This document shows, in pieces, positions 1 through 8,776 of a stretch of 64,000 nt of DNA. A program made the translations under genes and the position numbers. The notes under the pieces are model-generated. The model saw only the letters and a list, made by a program, of their open reading frames with translations, was not told the origin of the DNA and searched no databases. The first letter of the stretch is position 1. Every line of letters begins with the position of its first letter. The DNA comes from Candidatus Sulfopaludibacter sp. SbA3. GTDB taxonomy: Bacteria; Acidobacteriota; Terriglobia; Bryobacterales; Bryobacteraceae. The stretch is taken from the NCBI GenBank assembly GCA_945893365.1, contig CAMDED010000008.1:1-64000 (forward strand). The letters run 5' to 3'.

Positions 1-105
1 GTATTGATAGATCGCGAGGCTACGGAACTCCAACGGCAACAGTTTCCGGACTCCGTCGTAAGCAACCGTCGCGAGCGTGGTCGATTCCACGGCGGTGACA
101 GGCAT
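1..105 (-). CDS. KTSC-domain protein, N-terminal part
   Basis: Only the first 35 codons lie in the window; the gene runs off the left edge. The start is well supported: an AAGGAGG Shine-Dalgarno (113-119) sits seven bases upstream of the ATG. The peptide begins MPVTAVESTTLATVAYDG and continues with a short strand pattern ending near LEFRSLAIYQY. This fits the KTSC family, small proteins of about 70 residues whose function is unknown; they are sometimes fused to nucleic-acid-acting enzymes. With only half the domain visible the family call is probable, and no function is inferred. Confidence 0.6.
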   Translation of the reverse strand, partial: MPVTAVESTTLATVAYDGVRKLLPLEFRSLAIYQY

Positions 106-141
106 GCGATGGCCTCCTTGTGGAGCTTTCGCCACAAAAGC

Positions 142-170
142 AGAATAGCACAGAAACGTTATTAAGTGAA
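142..170 (-). promoter_or_regulatory. Candidate sigma-70 promoter for the KTSC gene
   Basis: On the minus strand TTCACT (165-170) and TATTCT (142-147) are separated by 17 bases, each matching four of six consensus positions. The predicted start would give a leader of about 30 bases containing the strong AAGGAGG site. The rest of the 106-384 gap shows no gene. Confidence 0.35.
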
Positions 171-384
171 CAGTATTGCGGCTAGGGTGTTGTCGCCGGT
201 CGAATTCGTCGTATTGTTTTCGACTGTCCGCGGGGCGGCCCCAGGAGAAGGATGAGGGCCGCAAGTACTCGCAGGTTCCATAGTAAAGGATCGCGCGCCA
301 GTCCGCTCCCTTACGGTAAGCGGTAACCGTAAGCTAACGTCTGCGTACTCCTTCCTGGCAACCTCCCCGCGTCATGCTCGATTC

Positions 385-1569
385 ATGAGACTCCAAGTGA
401 GAAGTTCGCTATTGCCGGGAGCTATACTATTCCTGGCTTTCCCGCATTTACCCGCACAGAACGTAAGCTGGTCCGACCGCATGGCGCGCGCGGCGGAGTT
501 TGCCGGACGCAATCAGTTCACGCAGGCGCAAGCGGAATACCGGGAAGCCCTCAGAATGGCGGAAGATTCGCCCAGACCCAACGTGCGGTTGGCGCAATCG
601 CTCAACAACCTGGGGATGCACTACGCGGCTCAATTCCGTTTCGGCGAAGCCGAGACCCTGGTCCGGCGGGCCGCGGCCGAGTGGGAGAGCGCACTCGGTC
701 CCACCCACGGGGATGTCGCCGTCGGTTTGACAAACCTTGGGAATATCCTTTACTCGCAAGGCCGCTTTGCGGAAGCGCGCCAAGTCTACCAGCGCGCACT
801 CGAGATTCGGGAGAATTCGTCCGAGGCCGATCCCCTGGCAGTGGCGCGCAGCTTGAACAATCTGGCGGAGGTGTTGCGTCACGAAGGAGACGCCGCCGGC
901 GCGGAGTCCCTGCTGCGGCGCGCCTCGAAGGTACTTGCAGGTTCGGAAACCGCGGAGGCCGCGGCGAGCCTGAACAACCTCGGCCAGATTTTCGCCGCGC
1001 GAGCGAACCATGCGGAGGCGGAACCGCTGCTCAGGCGCGCGGTCGAGATCTGGGAGAAGGCGCTTGGTCCGGAGAATCCGTCGGTAGCCGCGGGGCTCAA
1101 TAATCTAGGGGCGCTCTATCGCGACACGAGCCGCCACGCCGAGGCTGAGACTCTTTACCGCCGCTCTCTGTCGATACGCGAGAAGACTCAGGGCCCAGGG
1201 CACCCCAGCTACGCTCAGAGTTTGAGCAATCTCGCCGTGCTCTACTTCGACCAGAAGCGTTACGCGGAGGCGGAAACTCTCTTGCGCGACTCGATCGCAA
1301 TCACGCGGAAGGTGCTTGGGCCCGCTCACCCGGACCTCGCCCTGCGCTTCGTCAATCTGGGGGATCTTCTCGCGCGAGGCGAGCGCTACGCGGCCGCGGA
1401 AGCATTTTACCGGCAGGCGCTTGAGATCGAGCGCGGAGCGCGGGCGAGCAAGACCCAGGTAAGCAACATCCAGGCAAGCAACGCCAGGGACAAACTCGCC
1501 TCCGTGCTACGGGTGCAAGGCCGCGCCCAGGAAGCGAAACGGCTTTACCGCAAGTCGTTCGCGGAGTAA
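385..1569 (+). CDS. Secreted TPR-repeat protein, kinesin-light-chain-like
   Basis: A 394-residue protein with an N-terminal signal peptide (about residues 1-24, ending PAQ) followed by about seven tetratricopeptide repeats of 42 residues. The repeats carry the recurring core SLNNLG or close variants (SLNNLA, GLTNLG, GLNNLG, SLSNLA, FVNLG), with the pattern AEAETLYRRSL in the second helix. This is the TPR_12 / kinesin-light-chain type, a protein-protein interaction scaffold with no catalytic motif. It probably acts in the periplasm. Its 3' end overlaps the convergent regulator gene by 25 bp. The partner is unknown. Confidence 0.75.
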   Translation: MRLQVRSSLLPGAILFLAFPHLPAQNVSWSDRMARAAEFAGRNQFTQAQAEYREALRMAEDSPRPNVRLAQSLNNLGMHYAAQFRFGEAETLVRRAAAEWESALGPTHGDVAVGLTNLGNILYSQGRFAEARQVYQRALEIRENSSEADPLAVARSLNNLAEVLRHEGDAAGAESLLRRASKVLAGSETAEAAASLNNLGQIFAARANHAEAEPLLRRAVEIWEKALGPENPSVAAGLNNLGALYRDTSRHAEAETLYRRSLSIREKTQGPGHPSYAQSLSNLAVLYFDQKRYAEAETLLRDSIAITRKVLGPAHPDLALRFVNLGDLLARGERYAAAEAFYRQALEIERGARASKTQVSNIQASNARDKLASVLRVQGRAQEAKRLYRKSFAE

Positions 1570-3374
1570 GGGCCCAAGAGCCTCATCCTTCGTAAGAGCG
1601 ATTCGTACCGTGCATCGCCTCGCAGCGGGTCGAAGACCGGCGCCACTTTAAGGTGCATCAGTCTTGCGTCCCGCTGCTGAAAGGCTTGCTCCAGCATGTC
1701 GAACGTTTCATCCAGCCGCCCGAGACCCAGATAAATTCGCGCCAGGACGAAGGGGCAGACATACTCGCGTTTCGCCATTTCAAGAAACCGGTCGAGCAAG
1801 CGCTCGGCTTCCTCCGTCCGTCCGGAGACTCCATAAGCGTGAGCGATGAGCGCGAGCGGAATCGGAAAGCCCGCCGTGATATCCCTGGCCTTCTCGAACA
1901 TCGCAAGGGCTTCCGCGAACATCCCCTTCTGGACGTAAGCCCGGCCGGCCCCGTGATACGCTTTTGGAAACGATCCGTCCAGCTCGATGGCCCGGCGGAA
2001 CTCGTCGAGCGCCTCGTCATAGCGGCGCTGCATCACGAGCACATCGCCTACCGAGGCGGCGATAATAAGGGACAACGGGTCCATTAGGCGAGCCGTCTCG
2101 ATCTCGTCGAGGGCTTCATCCAACCGTCCCAAAGGAGCCAGGCAATCGTAGGCATACCACTGATGCGCCGAAGCGTATCCCGGATTCAATTCGATCGAGC
2201 GCCGCAGGCATCGCTCCGCTCCCGGCCAATCCCATTCAACACATGACACCAGCCCAAGCGATGCGTGGGCCTCGGCGAGCCCGGGCTCTAACTCAAGCGC
2301 CCTCAGCGCCCGGCTCTTCGCCTTCTCCATGAGGCTCCGCGGCGGATGAATACCATATTGACCGATGACGGTATAGGCATCGGCCAAACCCGCATACGGC
2401 TGTGCGTAGAGGGGGTCGGCGGCGATTGCCTGCTCGTAGTATTCGATCGATTGAAGCAGCGCCGGTTCCACGCGCTTGTTCCAGCAGTAGCGGCCCTTCA
2501 GATACAGATTGTGAGCTTCGACGCAGCTCGTGCCCGGCTTCACCAATCGGTTCTGTGGGCGTTCCGTCAGGCGGACCTTCAGCGTCGAGACGATAGCGCG
2601 GGAAATCTCTTCCTGCACCGAGAACACGTCCTTCATCCCGCGCTCGTACGTTTCCGACCACAAGTAATAGCCGTCCACTGCGTGGATCAATTGCGCGCTG
2701 ATCCGCAGCACGTCGCCGGACTTGCGGACGCTCCCCTCGAGGATGGAACGGACGTGAAGCCGCTCTCCGACTTCCCGCAAATCCCCGCGCTTCTCCTTGC
2801 ACTGACTCGCGGAATCCCACGCCACCACGCGCAGTCCTTCCACTTTGGTAAGAGCGTCGATCAACTCTTGTGTCAGACCATCGCTGAAATACTCGTTCTC
2901 AGGATCGGAACTGAGATTCGTGAAGGGGAGGACCGCGATCGTCTCGACCGGCGCCGGGTCCGTCCGCGCGGCTCCCGCGGCGGCGCGCTTCAGAAAGCGG
3001 GGCACATAACCGCCGATAGGGAAATCGATCGCGACGCCGTCTTTCCGCCCCTCGGTCTCGTAGTGGTGTTTCAGCTTCGCGCGCAGGCGGCGCGCTTCCA
3101 CGCGGACGATCGGGTCGATGCGCGGATCGTAACCGGCGCTGCGATCGAATACTTCGACGCCGATGACGTACTCCTTGAGCGTGCCCTCATTTCCCTCAAG
3201 CGCCTGCTCGACGGTGTAGCGGAGGAATCGCGCCAGACGCGGGGAACGCGCGAAGCTCTGGGTCGTAAGGATGGTTGCGAGGTATCGGCGGACTTCGACT
3301 GTGGATACACGTTCAGCCTCGTTGCTGGATGCGGGTGTACTCACGATGTGCCACCGGTTATTCCAGGATAGCAT
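1545..3374 (-). CDS. DNA-binding TolB-like/TPR regulator
   Basis: A soluble three-part protein of 609 residues. Residues about 15-130 form an acidobacterial winged-helix-like module containing YDPRIDPIVRVEARRLRAKL. Residues about 140-270 form a FlgO/TolB-like domain of the kind found in CadC and adenylate-cyclase relatives (IAVLPFTNLSSDPENEYFSD, then ILEGSVRKSGD and LWSETYERG). The rest is TPR repeats (YCWNKR, AYAGLADAY, ALDEFRRAIELD). This layout is typical of one-component regulators that bind a signal or partner through the C-terminal half. The frame stays open 99 bases further upstream, but MLSWNNRWHI at 3374 is chosen because the extra residues look non-coding. No membrane segment is seen. 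The target genes are unknown. Confidence 0.65.
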   Translation of the reverse strand: MLSWNNRWHIVSTPASSNEAERVSTVEVRRYLATILTTQSFARSPRLARFLRYTVEQALEGNEGTLKEYVIGVEVFDRSAGYDPRIDPIVRVEARRLRAKLKHHYETEGRKDGVAIDFPIGGYVPRFLKRAAAGAARTDPAPVETIAVLPFTNLSSDPENEYFSDGLTQELIDALTKVEGLRVVAWDSASQCKEKRGDLREVGERLHVRSILEGSVRKSGDVLRISAQLIHAVDGYYLWSETYERGMKDVFSVQEEISRAIVSTLKVRLTERPQNRLVKPGTSCVEAHNLYLKGRYCWNKRVEPALLQSIEYYEQAIAADPLYAQPYAGLADAYTVIGQYGIHPPRSLMEKAKSRALRALELEPGLAEAHASLGLVSCVEWDWPGAERCLRRSIELNPGYASAHQWYAYDCLAPLGRLDEALDEIETARLMDPLSLIIAASVGDVLVMQRRYDEALDEFRRAIELDGSFPKAYHGAGRAYVQKGMFAEALAMFEKARDITAGFPIPLALIAHAYGVSGRTEEAERLLDRFLEMAKREYVCPFVLARIYLGLGRLDETFDMLEQAFQQRDARLMHLKVAPVFDPLRGDARYESLLRRMRLLGPYSANDLR

Positions 3375-3549
3375 CAGCGCGCCCCAGCGTGAATCTGAAC
3401 AAGCGCGAAGAGGATGCAGCCGAGTTCCATCACAACCCGACTGTAGCGAAACGAAAGGCCCGGCGCTGGCCATTTTCGGACATGATCGCCAGGCAGCTGC
3501 CGGCTGGCGCGTGGTAGTGTCTCGACCCGGAACAGGCGGACGCGATTCC

Positions 3550-3578
3550 GGCGCCGGGCGATTTTGGCGCCGGGCGAT
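3550..3578. repeat. Two-copy direct repeat GGCGCCGGGCGAT
   Basis: The 13-mer GGCGCCGGGCGAT occurs at 3550-3562 and again at 3566-3578, a 16-base period. Each copy holds the palindrome GGCGCC. It lies between the regulator and the pseudo-aminopeptidase stop codon, and could be an operator or a chance tandem duplication. Confidence 0.5.
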
Positions 3579-3590
3579 ATGCGCCTTTCC

Positions 3591-5549
3591 TTACGCGGTA
3601 TCGTTTTTCTTCTGGCGCTCATAGGGCGCCTTCAGATACTTCGCCGCTTCTTCCTGCGCGCCTTGTGTGTTGTCCTTGGTGCGAATCGCCTGGTTGTACT
3701 CGTTCACCGCGCGCTCCCGCTGCCCGGTAATGTCGAAAATCTTTCCCAGATTGATGTGCGCCCACACTTCGGTCCACTTCGGCTCGATGTCGCCGTTCAA
3801 CGTTTCGCGAAATTCGTTGGCGGCCGACTGGTAGTTGTTCTGGAGAAAAAACAACTCGCCGATCCGGTAATGCGCCAGGGAACTGAGGCGGCTCGCCTCA
3901 AGGGCCTTCTGATACTCTTTCAGCGCATCGCCAAATTCGCTGAGCTCGGCAAATTGCTCCCCGCGCCGGATCGCCACCGATAGCCGCACCTGATTGCTGA
4001 ATCGAAGCACCCGGCCGGCCGGATCGAGCGTGATCGACTTCGGCTTTCCGAACGTCTCCACCGCGAACTCGGAGGACGTTCCCACGACCTCGACCCGCTT
4101 CTCCTCCGGATTTCCCTCCGTCTCGATCTTCAAGTCGACCGGCATCCGGAACGTGTCCAGATCCTGCGAGATTTTCCCCATCACGCGAAAGCCTTTCTGC
4201 GTCCGGAAAATCGTGTACTCCATCTTGAACTCGGGCGCGCCGCTCGATTCGATCCACTGGATGAAGAAGCCCTGCAAATTGAGCTGAGACAGGTTTTCGG
4301 CCGTCTTTCGCAAGTCGTCCGTCGCGACGGGCTTCCAGGCGTTGTCCTTCGCAAAATCCTTCAGAGTCTTGAAGAAATTCTCGTCGCCCACGACGTAGCG
4401 CAGCATGTGGTAGATAGCCGCTCCCTTGCTCGCGGTGAGCGCCCAGAGTTCAGGCGCGTAGTCCTCGAGACGTGCCGCTTGAATAACCGGGACATTGTCC
4501 ACCGTCAGCGCCTCGACGGCGGTTTCCCGGATCTCGGACTCGAGCGCGGCCGGCCCGTTCGCGTGCTCCAGATATAGCATCTCCGAGTACGCTGCGAGGC
4601 CGTTCGTGACCCACAGATGATTTCGCGTCGAAGGCGACAGCAGAACTCCCCACCACTGCCTCGAAATCTGATTCGCCAGCAGCTTGATGCCAACCTGCTT
4701 GCCGATCGCCCGTGGATTCAGGAACACAAGTCCCGGGGACGCGTATCCATTGGGCGCGCCGGTCTCCGTTTCGACGATAGAAAGATTCGCGCTCGGCGGG
4801 AGTCCAAACAGGCTTGTGAAGTGGGTCATAATCTTACCCGCTTCCGTGCCGTAGGAGGCCGCCATCTCCGCCTCGCCGCCGCGAAAATAGAGGGTCGTCG
4901 TGACGCCTTCTGACGGCACGGGCACGCCGCCTCCCCGCACGACGGCGATGCTGCCGGGAAAAGACGCGCGGTCGAACTGCAGCGTGAAGGTCTTCTTGCC
5001 CCCGGCGTCCTTCGACGTGTCGAGACCGCTGCCCAGAACCGAGCTCCCCGCCGGAACTGTCACGTTCAGGGTCGCGGCGAAGCGGTCCGTCGTGTACCCG
5101 GACACCGGAAACCAGCGCGCCGGATACAGAAGGTAGGCGAAATCGTTCTTAATCGCCGCGAACTTGATCCCATAGACCGGTGAATCCTCGGAGCCGGTGA
5201 GGCGCCCGTCGTAGAAGAACGTCACCGTCGTGGGCGTTCCCTTCGTAAGGGGTTGATCGAAATTCACGCGCACGCTGAACTCCTGCTGCGATCGCGAGGA
5301 CGGGAGTCGTACGCCTTTTTCGTCCAGCACTTTCGACAAGTTCAGCGCATTGTTCAGCTCAAACGATACGGACGTGGTGTTGTCGTCAAGCGGTATGAAA
5401 CGCACGGCCGCCTTCGACGTGAGCGTCTGCGTGGTCAAGCTGATCTCGGCGTCGATATCGTAGCGTTCCACGTCGATTCGCGACCGCCGCTCCTGTGCAG
5501 GCAGCAGCGCCGCCATTGCGAAGCCGGCGAATAGGATATTACGAAACAT
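3591..5549 (-). CDS. M1 aminopeptidase-like protein with ablated zinc site plus TPR
   Basis: A secreted 652-residue protein (signal peptide about 1-18, LLPAQ). Its fold follows the M1 family: N-terminal beta domain, a GAMEN-like stretch degraded to GAPNG near residue 264, and the catalytic region. The zinc motif HEXXH is replaced by N293-Q294-I-S-R297 just before the conserved QWWG. The third ligand, the Glu 18 residues later in WLNEG, is Asn316 in WVTNG. All metal ligands and the general base are therefore lost, so hydrolysis by the M1 mechanism is not expected. The last 130 residues carry TPR-like helices (AEL, YQKALEASRLSSLAHYRIGE). It overlaps the end of lpxB by 11 bases and is probably co-transcribed. 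A scaffold or peptide-binding role is inference. Confidence 0.75.
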   Translation of the reverse strand: MFRNILFAGFAMAALLPAQERRSRIDVERYDIDAEISLTTQTLTSKAAVRFIPLDDNTTSVSFELNNALNLSKVLDEKGVRLPSSRSQQEFSVRVNFDQPLTKGTPTTVTFFYDGRLTGSEDSPVYGIKFAAIKNDFAYLLYPARWFPVSGYTTDRFAATLNVTVPAGSSVLGSGLDTSKDAGGKKTFTLQFDRASFPGSIAVVRGGGVPVPSEGVTTTLYFRGGEAEMAASYGTEAGKIMTHFTSLFGLPPSANLSIVETETGAPNGYASPGLVFLNPRAIGKQVGIKLLANQISRQWWGVLLSPSTRNHLWVTNGLAAYSEMLYLEHANGPAALESEIRETAVEALTVDNVPVIQAARLEDYAPELWALTASKGAAIYHMLRYVVGDENFFKTLKDFAKDNAWKPVATDDLRKTAENLSQLNLQGFFIQWIESSGAPEFKMEYTIFRTQKGFRVMGKISQDLDTFRMPVDLKIETEGNPEEKRVEVVGTSSEFAVETFGKPKSITLDPAGRVLRFSNQVRLSVAIRRGEQFAELSEFGDALKEYQKALEASRLSSLAHYRIGELFFLQNNYQSAANEFRETLNGDIEPKWTEVWAHINLGKIFDITGQRERAVNEYNQAIRTKDNTQGAQEEAAKYLKAPYERQKKNDTA

Positions 5550-6702
5550 GAGCCGCCTGCTCCTTCCTGAAGTCGTCCCTCACGAGATCCCAAATCAGCG
5601 AGGCCGCCCTTTGGATGGGGTCTTCCACGCTTGAGAGTCTCCGGGCCACTTCGCTTAGATCTTTTTTCATGTGTTCTCGCTCCCCGGCGTTGTCGAGCAG
5701 CCGCCGGGCTTCCCCGGCCAGACGCACGCCCGTCATTTCCGCCTGCATCAACTCCGGAACGATTTTCCGTTCCGCCACCAGATTCACCATCGAATAGAAG
5801 GGGGTCCGCACCAGCATCTTCCCCAGAAGCCAGCTTATGCCGGTCACTTTGTAGAACGTCACCATCGGCGTTCCGAGCAGCGCCGCCTCTACCGTCACCG
5901 TACCGCTGGCCGCGAGCGCCACATCCGCATGAGCGATGGCGTCCCAGGCTTCCCCTTCGATCACCTTCACGGGCGCCCGCCCGATTCTCGATTCGAAAAA
6001 CGCCACTCCCGTGGTAGCCGCCGCTGGAATCACAAAGTTCAGGGCTCGTTCGCGATTCAGCAACTCCGCCGCTTCGAGCAGCGCTGGCAGGTGCCTGCCC
6101 GCTTCGCCCTTCCGGCTTCCCGGGAGCATCGTTACTAAAGGACGGTCGGCAGCCAGTCTGTGTTTCCGGAAAAATTCGGCTTTCGTCAGTTTCGCCCTCA
6201 CCATGCCGGAAAGAGGATGGCCGATGTAGACCGCGGGTATGTCATGCCTCCGAAAAAACGCTTCTTCGAAAGGGAAAATACAGAGAAGGCGGTCCACATA
6301 CCGCCGGATTTGCTTCACGCGGCCTTCCCTCCAGGCCCAGACCTGCGGAGCGACGAGATAAACGACCGGTATTCCATCCCTCTTCAAGCGTCGAGCCACT
6401 CGAAGGTGGAAGTCCGGGGAATCGGTCAGGACCGCTATAGCGGGCCTGTTCTCACGCGCCGAGGCGAGCAACTTACGGAATTCGCCGTAGATTCGCGGCA
6501 GATGCGCCACCACTTCCACCAATCCGACTACGGCGAGATCCACCGCGTCGACAACCGTGCGGACTCCAGCCGTGCGCATGCGCGGTCCCGTACAGCCGAA
6601 AAACTCGGCATCCGGTTCCAAGCGTCGAAGTTCCTCGACCAGGCGGGCAGCGTAAAGGTCTCCCGATGCCTCACCGGCCGAGACCAGAATCCTGCGGCCC
6701 AT
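5539..6702 (-). CDS. lpxB: Lipid-A-disaccharide synthase
   Basis: LpxB joins UDP-2,3-diacylglucosamine and lipid X to make the lipid A disaccharide at the inner membrane (GT19 family). Visible signatures are GEASGDLYAARL at the N-terminus, TDSPDFHLRVA, PQVWAWREGRVKQI, GHPL, LPGSRKGE and the C-terminal donor-site region ASGTVTVEAALLGTPMVTFY. The length (387 residues) is normal. Its presence shows that the host makes lipid A. No other lpx gene is adjacent; the downstream partner is the pseudo-aminopeptidase, whose start codon lies inside the lpxB end. The NHL-repeat gene is divergent, with about 50 bases between starts. Confidence 0.95.
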   Translation of the reverse strand: MGRRILVSAGEASGDLYAARLVEELRRLEPDAEFFGCTGPRMRTAGVRTVVDAVDLAVVGLVEVVAHLPRIYGEFRKLLASARENRPAIAVLTDSPDFHLRVARRLKRDGIPVVYLVAPQVWAWREGRVKQIRRYVDRLLCIFPFEEAFFRRHDIPAVYIGHPLSGMVRAKLTKAEFFRKHRLAADRPLVTMLPGSRKGEAGRHLPALLEAAELLNRERALNFVIPAAATTGVAFFESRIGRAPVKVIEGEAWDAIAHADVALAASGTVTVEAALLGTPMVTFYKVTGISWLLGKMLVRTPFYSMVNLVAERKIVPELMQAEMTGVRLAGEARRLLDNAGEREHMKKDLSEVARRLSSVEDPIQRAASLIWDLVRDDFRKEQAAHVS

Positions 6703-6752
6703 ATGGCAAGTCTAGCGCGCTCATGACGCTTGTGCTATCCTCTTCGCTCAGT

Positions 6753-7856
6753 ATGCTCCGATACACTTTCCCGCTCATCGCGGCGTCAATCTCCCTGGCG
6801 GCGCTCTCGCTGGCGCCGGTCTCTCTTGCGGCGGCCTCGAAGAAAACGGTTACCCTTGCCGGCGCCGGCGTCACCGGGTTCTCCGGCGATGGCGGCGCCG
6901 GTATCAAAGGTCAGTTAGCCAATCCGTACGGTTTGGTAACGGGTCCCGATGGGGCCCTCTATATCTGCGAGGTTGATAACCACCGCGTCCGGCGGCTAGA
7001 TCTTAAAACGCAGAAGCTCTCGACCGTGGCGGGCAACGGAAAGAGAGGATACGCCGGTGATGGCGGACCCGCTCTCGAAGCCTCGCTCAACGAACCGTAC
7101 GAAATCCGTTTCGACAAGGCGGGCAACATGTTCTTCGTCGAGATGAAAAACCACGTCGTGCGGAGGGTTGACGCGAGGACGAAGATCATCAGCACGGTCG
7201 CGGGTACAAGCTCGCCCGGCTTCAGCGGCGACGGCGGCCCAGGAATCAAGGCGCAGCTGAATCAGCCGCACAGTATCGCCTTCGACCCTCAGGACCGTCT
7301 CCTTATTTGCGACATCGCCAATCAGCGGGTCCGCCGCCTCGATTTGAAAACAGGTATTCTCGATACTTACGCCGGGACCGGCGAGAAGAAGCCGACTCCC
7401 GATGGCGTGCCTCTCGCGGGAGTGCCCCTCAACGGGCCGCGAGCGATCGACCTCGACCGTGACGGCAACCTTTACCTGGCTCTGCGCGAAGGCAACGCCG
7501 TCTACCGCATCGACTCGAAAACCGGACTAATCCATCACCTCGCCGGAACGGGAGAGAAAGGTTATACCGGTGACGGCGGCCCGGCGAAACTGGCCAAGCT
7601 CTCGGGGCCAAAGGGCATCGCCTATGCCCCGGACGGTTCCGTTTATATCGCCGACACGGAGAGCCACACCATTCGCCGCATCGATCTGAAAACCGGCATT
7701 ATCACCACGGCGGCAGGTACGGGAGTTCGCGGGGACGGTCCCGATGGCGACCCGCTGGCATGCAAACTGGCCCGCCCACACGGGATCTTCATCGATCGCA
7801 AGGGTTTGAAGTTCATCGGCGACAGCGAGAATCACCGGATTCGTCTCCTGAGATAA
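6753..7856 (+). CDS. Secreted NHL-repeat beta-propeller protein
   Basis: About 367 residues: a signal peptide (MLRYTFPLIAASISLAALSL onward, ending SLAAA) followed by five or six NHL repeats. Each repeat shows the core GFSGDGGPGIKAQLNQPHSI, then DPQDRLLICDIANQRVRRLD and a TAAGTG-type strand. NHL propellers bind proteins, RNA or carbohydrate. Secreted acidobacterial forms are common and functionally uncharacterised. The in-frame ATG at 6723 would add ten residues; 6753 gives the better signal peptide. No clear Shine-Dalgarno is visible for either. Confidence 0.8.
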   Translation: MLRYTFPLIAASISLAALSLAPVSLAAASKKTVTLAGAGVTGFSGDGGAGIKGQLANPYGLVTGPDGALYICEVDNHRVRRLDLKTQKLSTVAGNGKRGYAGDGGPALEASLNEPYEIRFDKAGNMFFVEMKNHVVRRVDARTKIISTVAGTSSPGFSGDGGPGIKAQLNQPHSIAFDPQDRLLICDIANQRVRRLDLKTGILDTYAGTGEKKPTPDGVPLAGVPLNGPRAIDLDRDGNLYLALREGNAVYRIDSKTGLIHHLAGTGEKGYTGDGGPAKLAKLSGPKGIAYAPDGSVYIADTESHTIRRIDLKTGIITTAAGTGVRGDGPDGDPLACKLARPHGIFIDRKGLKFIGDSENHRIRLLR

Positions 7857-7867
7857 GCGTAGCCGGC

Positions 7868-8494
7868 TTATCGCGTCTGAGCGAATGTCAACGTTTGCAG
7901 GGCCGCGCGCGAGATCCGCTCACGCAATGTCGTATACCTTAGCAGCTTCGCCTCCGATCTTAACTGCGCCGCCGCCGGCAGGGAAAGGTCCACGCGATAC
8001 AAGTCCGCGCGATCCTTGTACGAGTAACCGTCGTAGCGGGGATTCCCGCCGCTGCCCACGTCCATCAGAATTTGCCAGAAACTCCCGCGGCGCAGAAACG
8101 GTTTCCTGATCCCAGCCTCCCGCGAAATCTCGATGCGGAGCCTCGGTCCGGCCATCACGACGCGCATGCACCGGGCAGCCTGAAACGGCCGATCCGGCTC
8201 GGAATCCGGAAAGGATGCGAGCATGCCGCGAATTCCGTCGCGGCTCGCATCCCAACCGGCCCAGCGGAACCGCGACGCACCGCTCACAAGCGTTCCGCGA
8301 AGCAACAGTTCATGAACTCTCGCCTCGTCTTTGCCCGTGATTCCAAGCATGTGTTCCACCAACTCGCGCAGAGGGAGCTCCTGCACGACGACCGGCGTGA
8401 GGGAGATCGATTCCGCCGCTTCCGTGCTGAGCTTCACGCGAATGGTTTCAGGAAGAGACACGGCTTTCCTATAAGCTAGCCTACAAGTTAGCAT
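7868..8494 (-). CDS. Conserved hypothetical protein
   Basis: A 208-residue cytoplasmic-looking protein that I do not recognise. The frame is open further upstream, but that part overlaps two plus-strand genes, so the ATG at 8494 (MLTCRLAYRKAV) is chosen. Features are ETIRVKLSTEAAESISLTPV near the N-terminus, a helical segment ELVEHMLGITGKDEARVHEL and a C-terminal basic region. The pattern of a strand, then RGTLVSGASRFRWAGWD, hints at a compact alpha/beta domain, but no catalytic motif stands out. Its start lies six bases from the divergent GTG start of the next gene, so the two must share or overlap regulatory DNA. Confidence 0.55.
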   Translation of the reverse strand: MLTCRLAYRKAVSLPETIRVKLSTEAAESISLTPVVVQELPLRELVEHMLGITGKDEARVHELLLRGTLVSGASRFRWAGWDASRDGIRGMLASFPDSEPDRPFQAARCMRVVMAGPRLRIEISREAGIRKPFLRRGSFWQILMDVGSGGNPRYDGYSYKDRADLYRVDLSLPAAAQLRSEAKLLRYTTLRERISRAALQTLTFAQTR

Positions 8495-8500
8495 GGTTGC

Positions 8501-8767
8501 GTGACCTCTCTGGAGAAAGTCGAGACCGAACTCACCCGCTACGAACACGCGCTCCTGGATTTCTCCGCACGCGACTCGAACGGCGTCATCGAGCTCGTGA
8601 TCGAGCTGAAGAACCGCGCCCTCGGCCTCCACACCTACTATGCGCCGGTCCACGAGCGGGATATCGAACATGCGCAGTTCGCGTGGACCCTTCAGCGCTA
8701 TCTGTACGACTGTCTGCACGATTACATCGTCGAGATGTTCGTCCGCACTCCTCAAAGCCGGGACTGA
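8501..8767 (+). CDS. Small hypothetical protein, 88 aa
   Basis: Starts at GTG and encodes an 88-residue helical acidic protein (EKVETELTRYEHALLDFSA, then VIELVIELKNRALGLHTYY). I do not recognise the family. It ends nine bases before the MidA-type methyltransferase, so the two are probably one transcript. There is no Shine-Dalgarno in front of the GTG, because the six-base gap to the divergent gene leaves no room outside that gene's coding sequence. Confidence 0.55.
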   Translation: MTSLEKVETELTRYEHALLDFSARDSNGVIELVIELKNRALGLHTYYAPVHERDIEHAQFAWTLQRYLYDCLHDYIVEMFVRTPQSRD

Positions 8768-8776
8768 ACCTGCACC

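Noticed and set aside
3374-3473. Extra N-terminal 33 codons of the TolB/TPR regulator
   Set aside because: Serine/arginine-rich and unlike the conserved domain; the start at 3374 precedes the recognised module.
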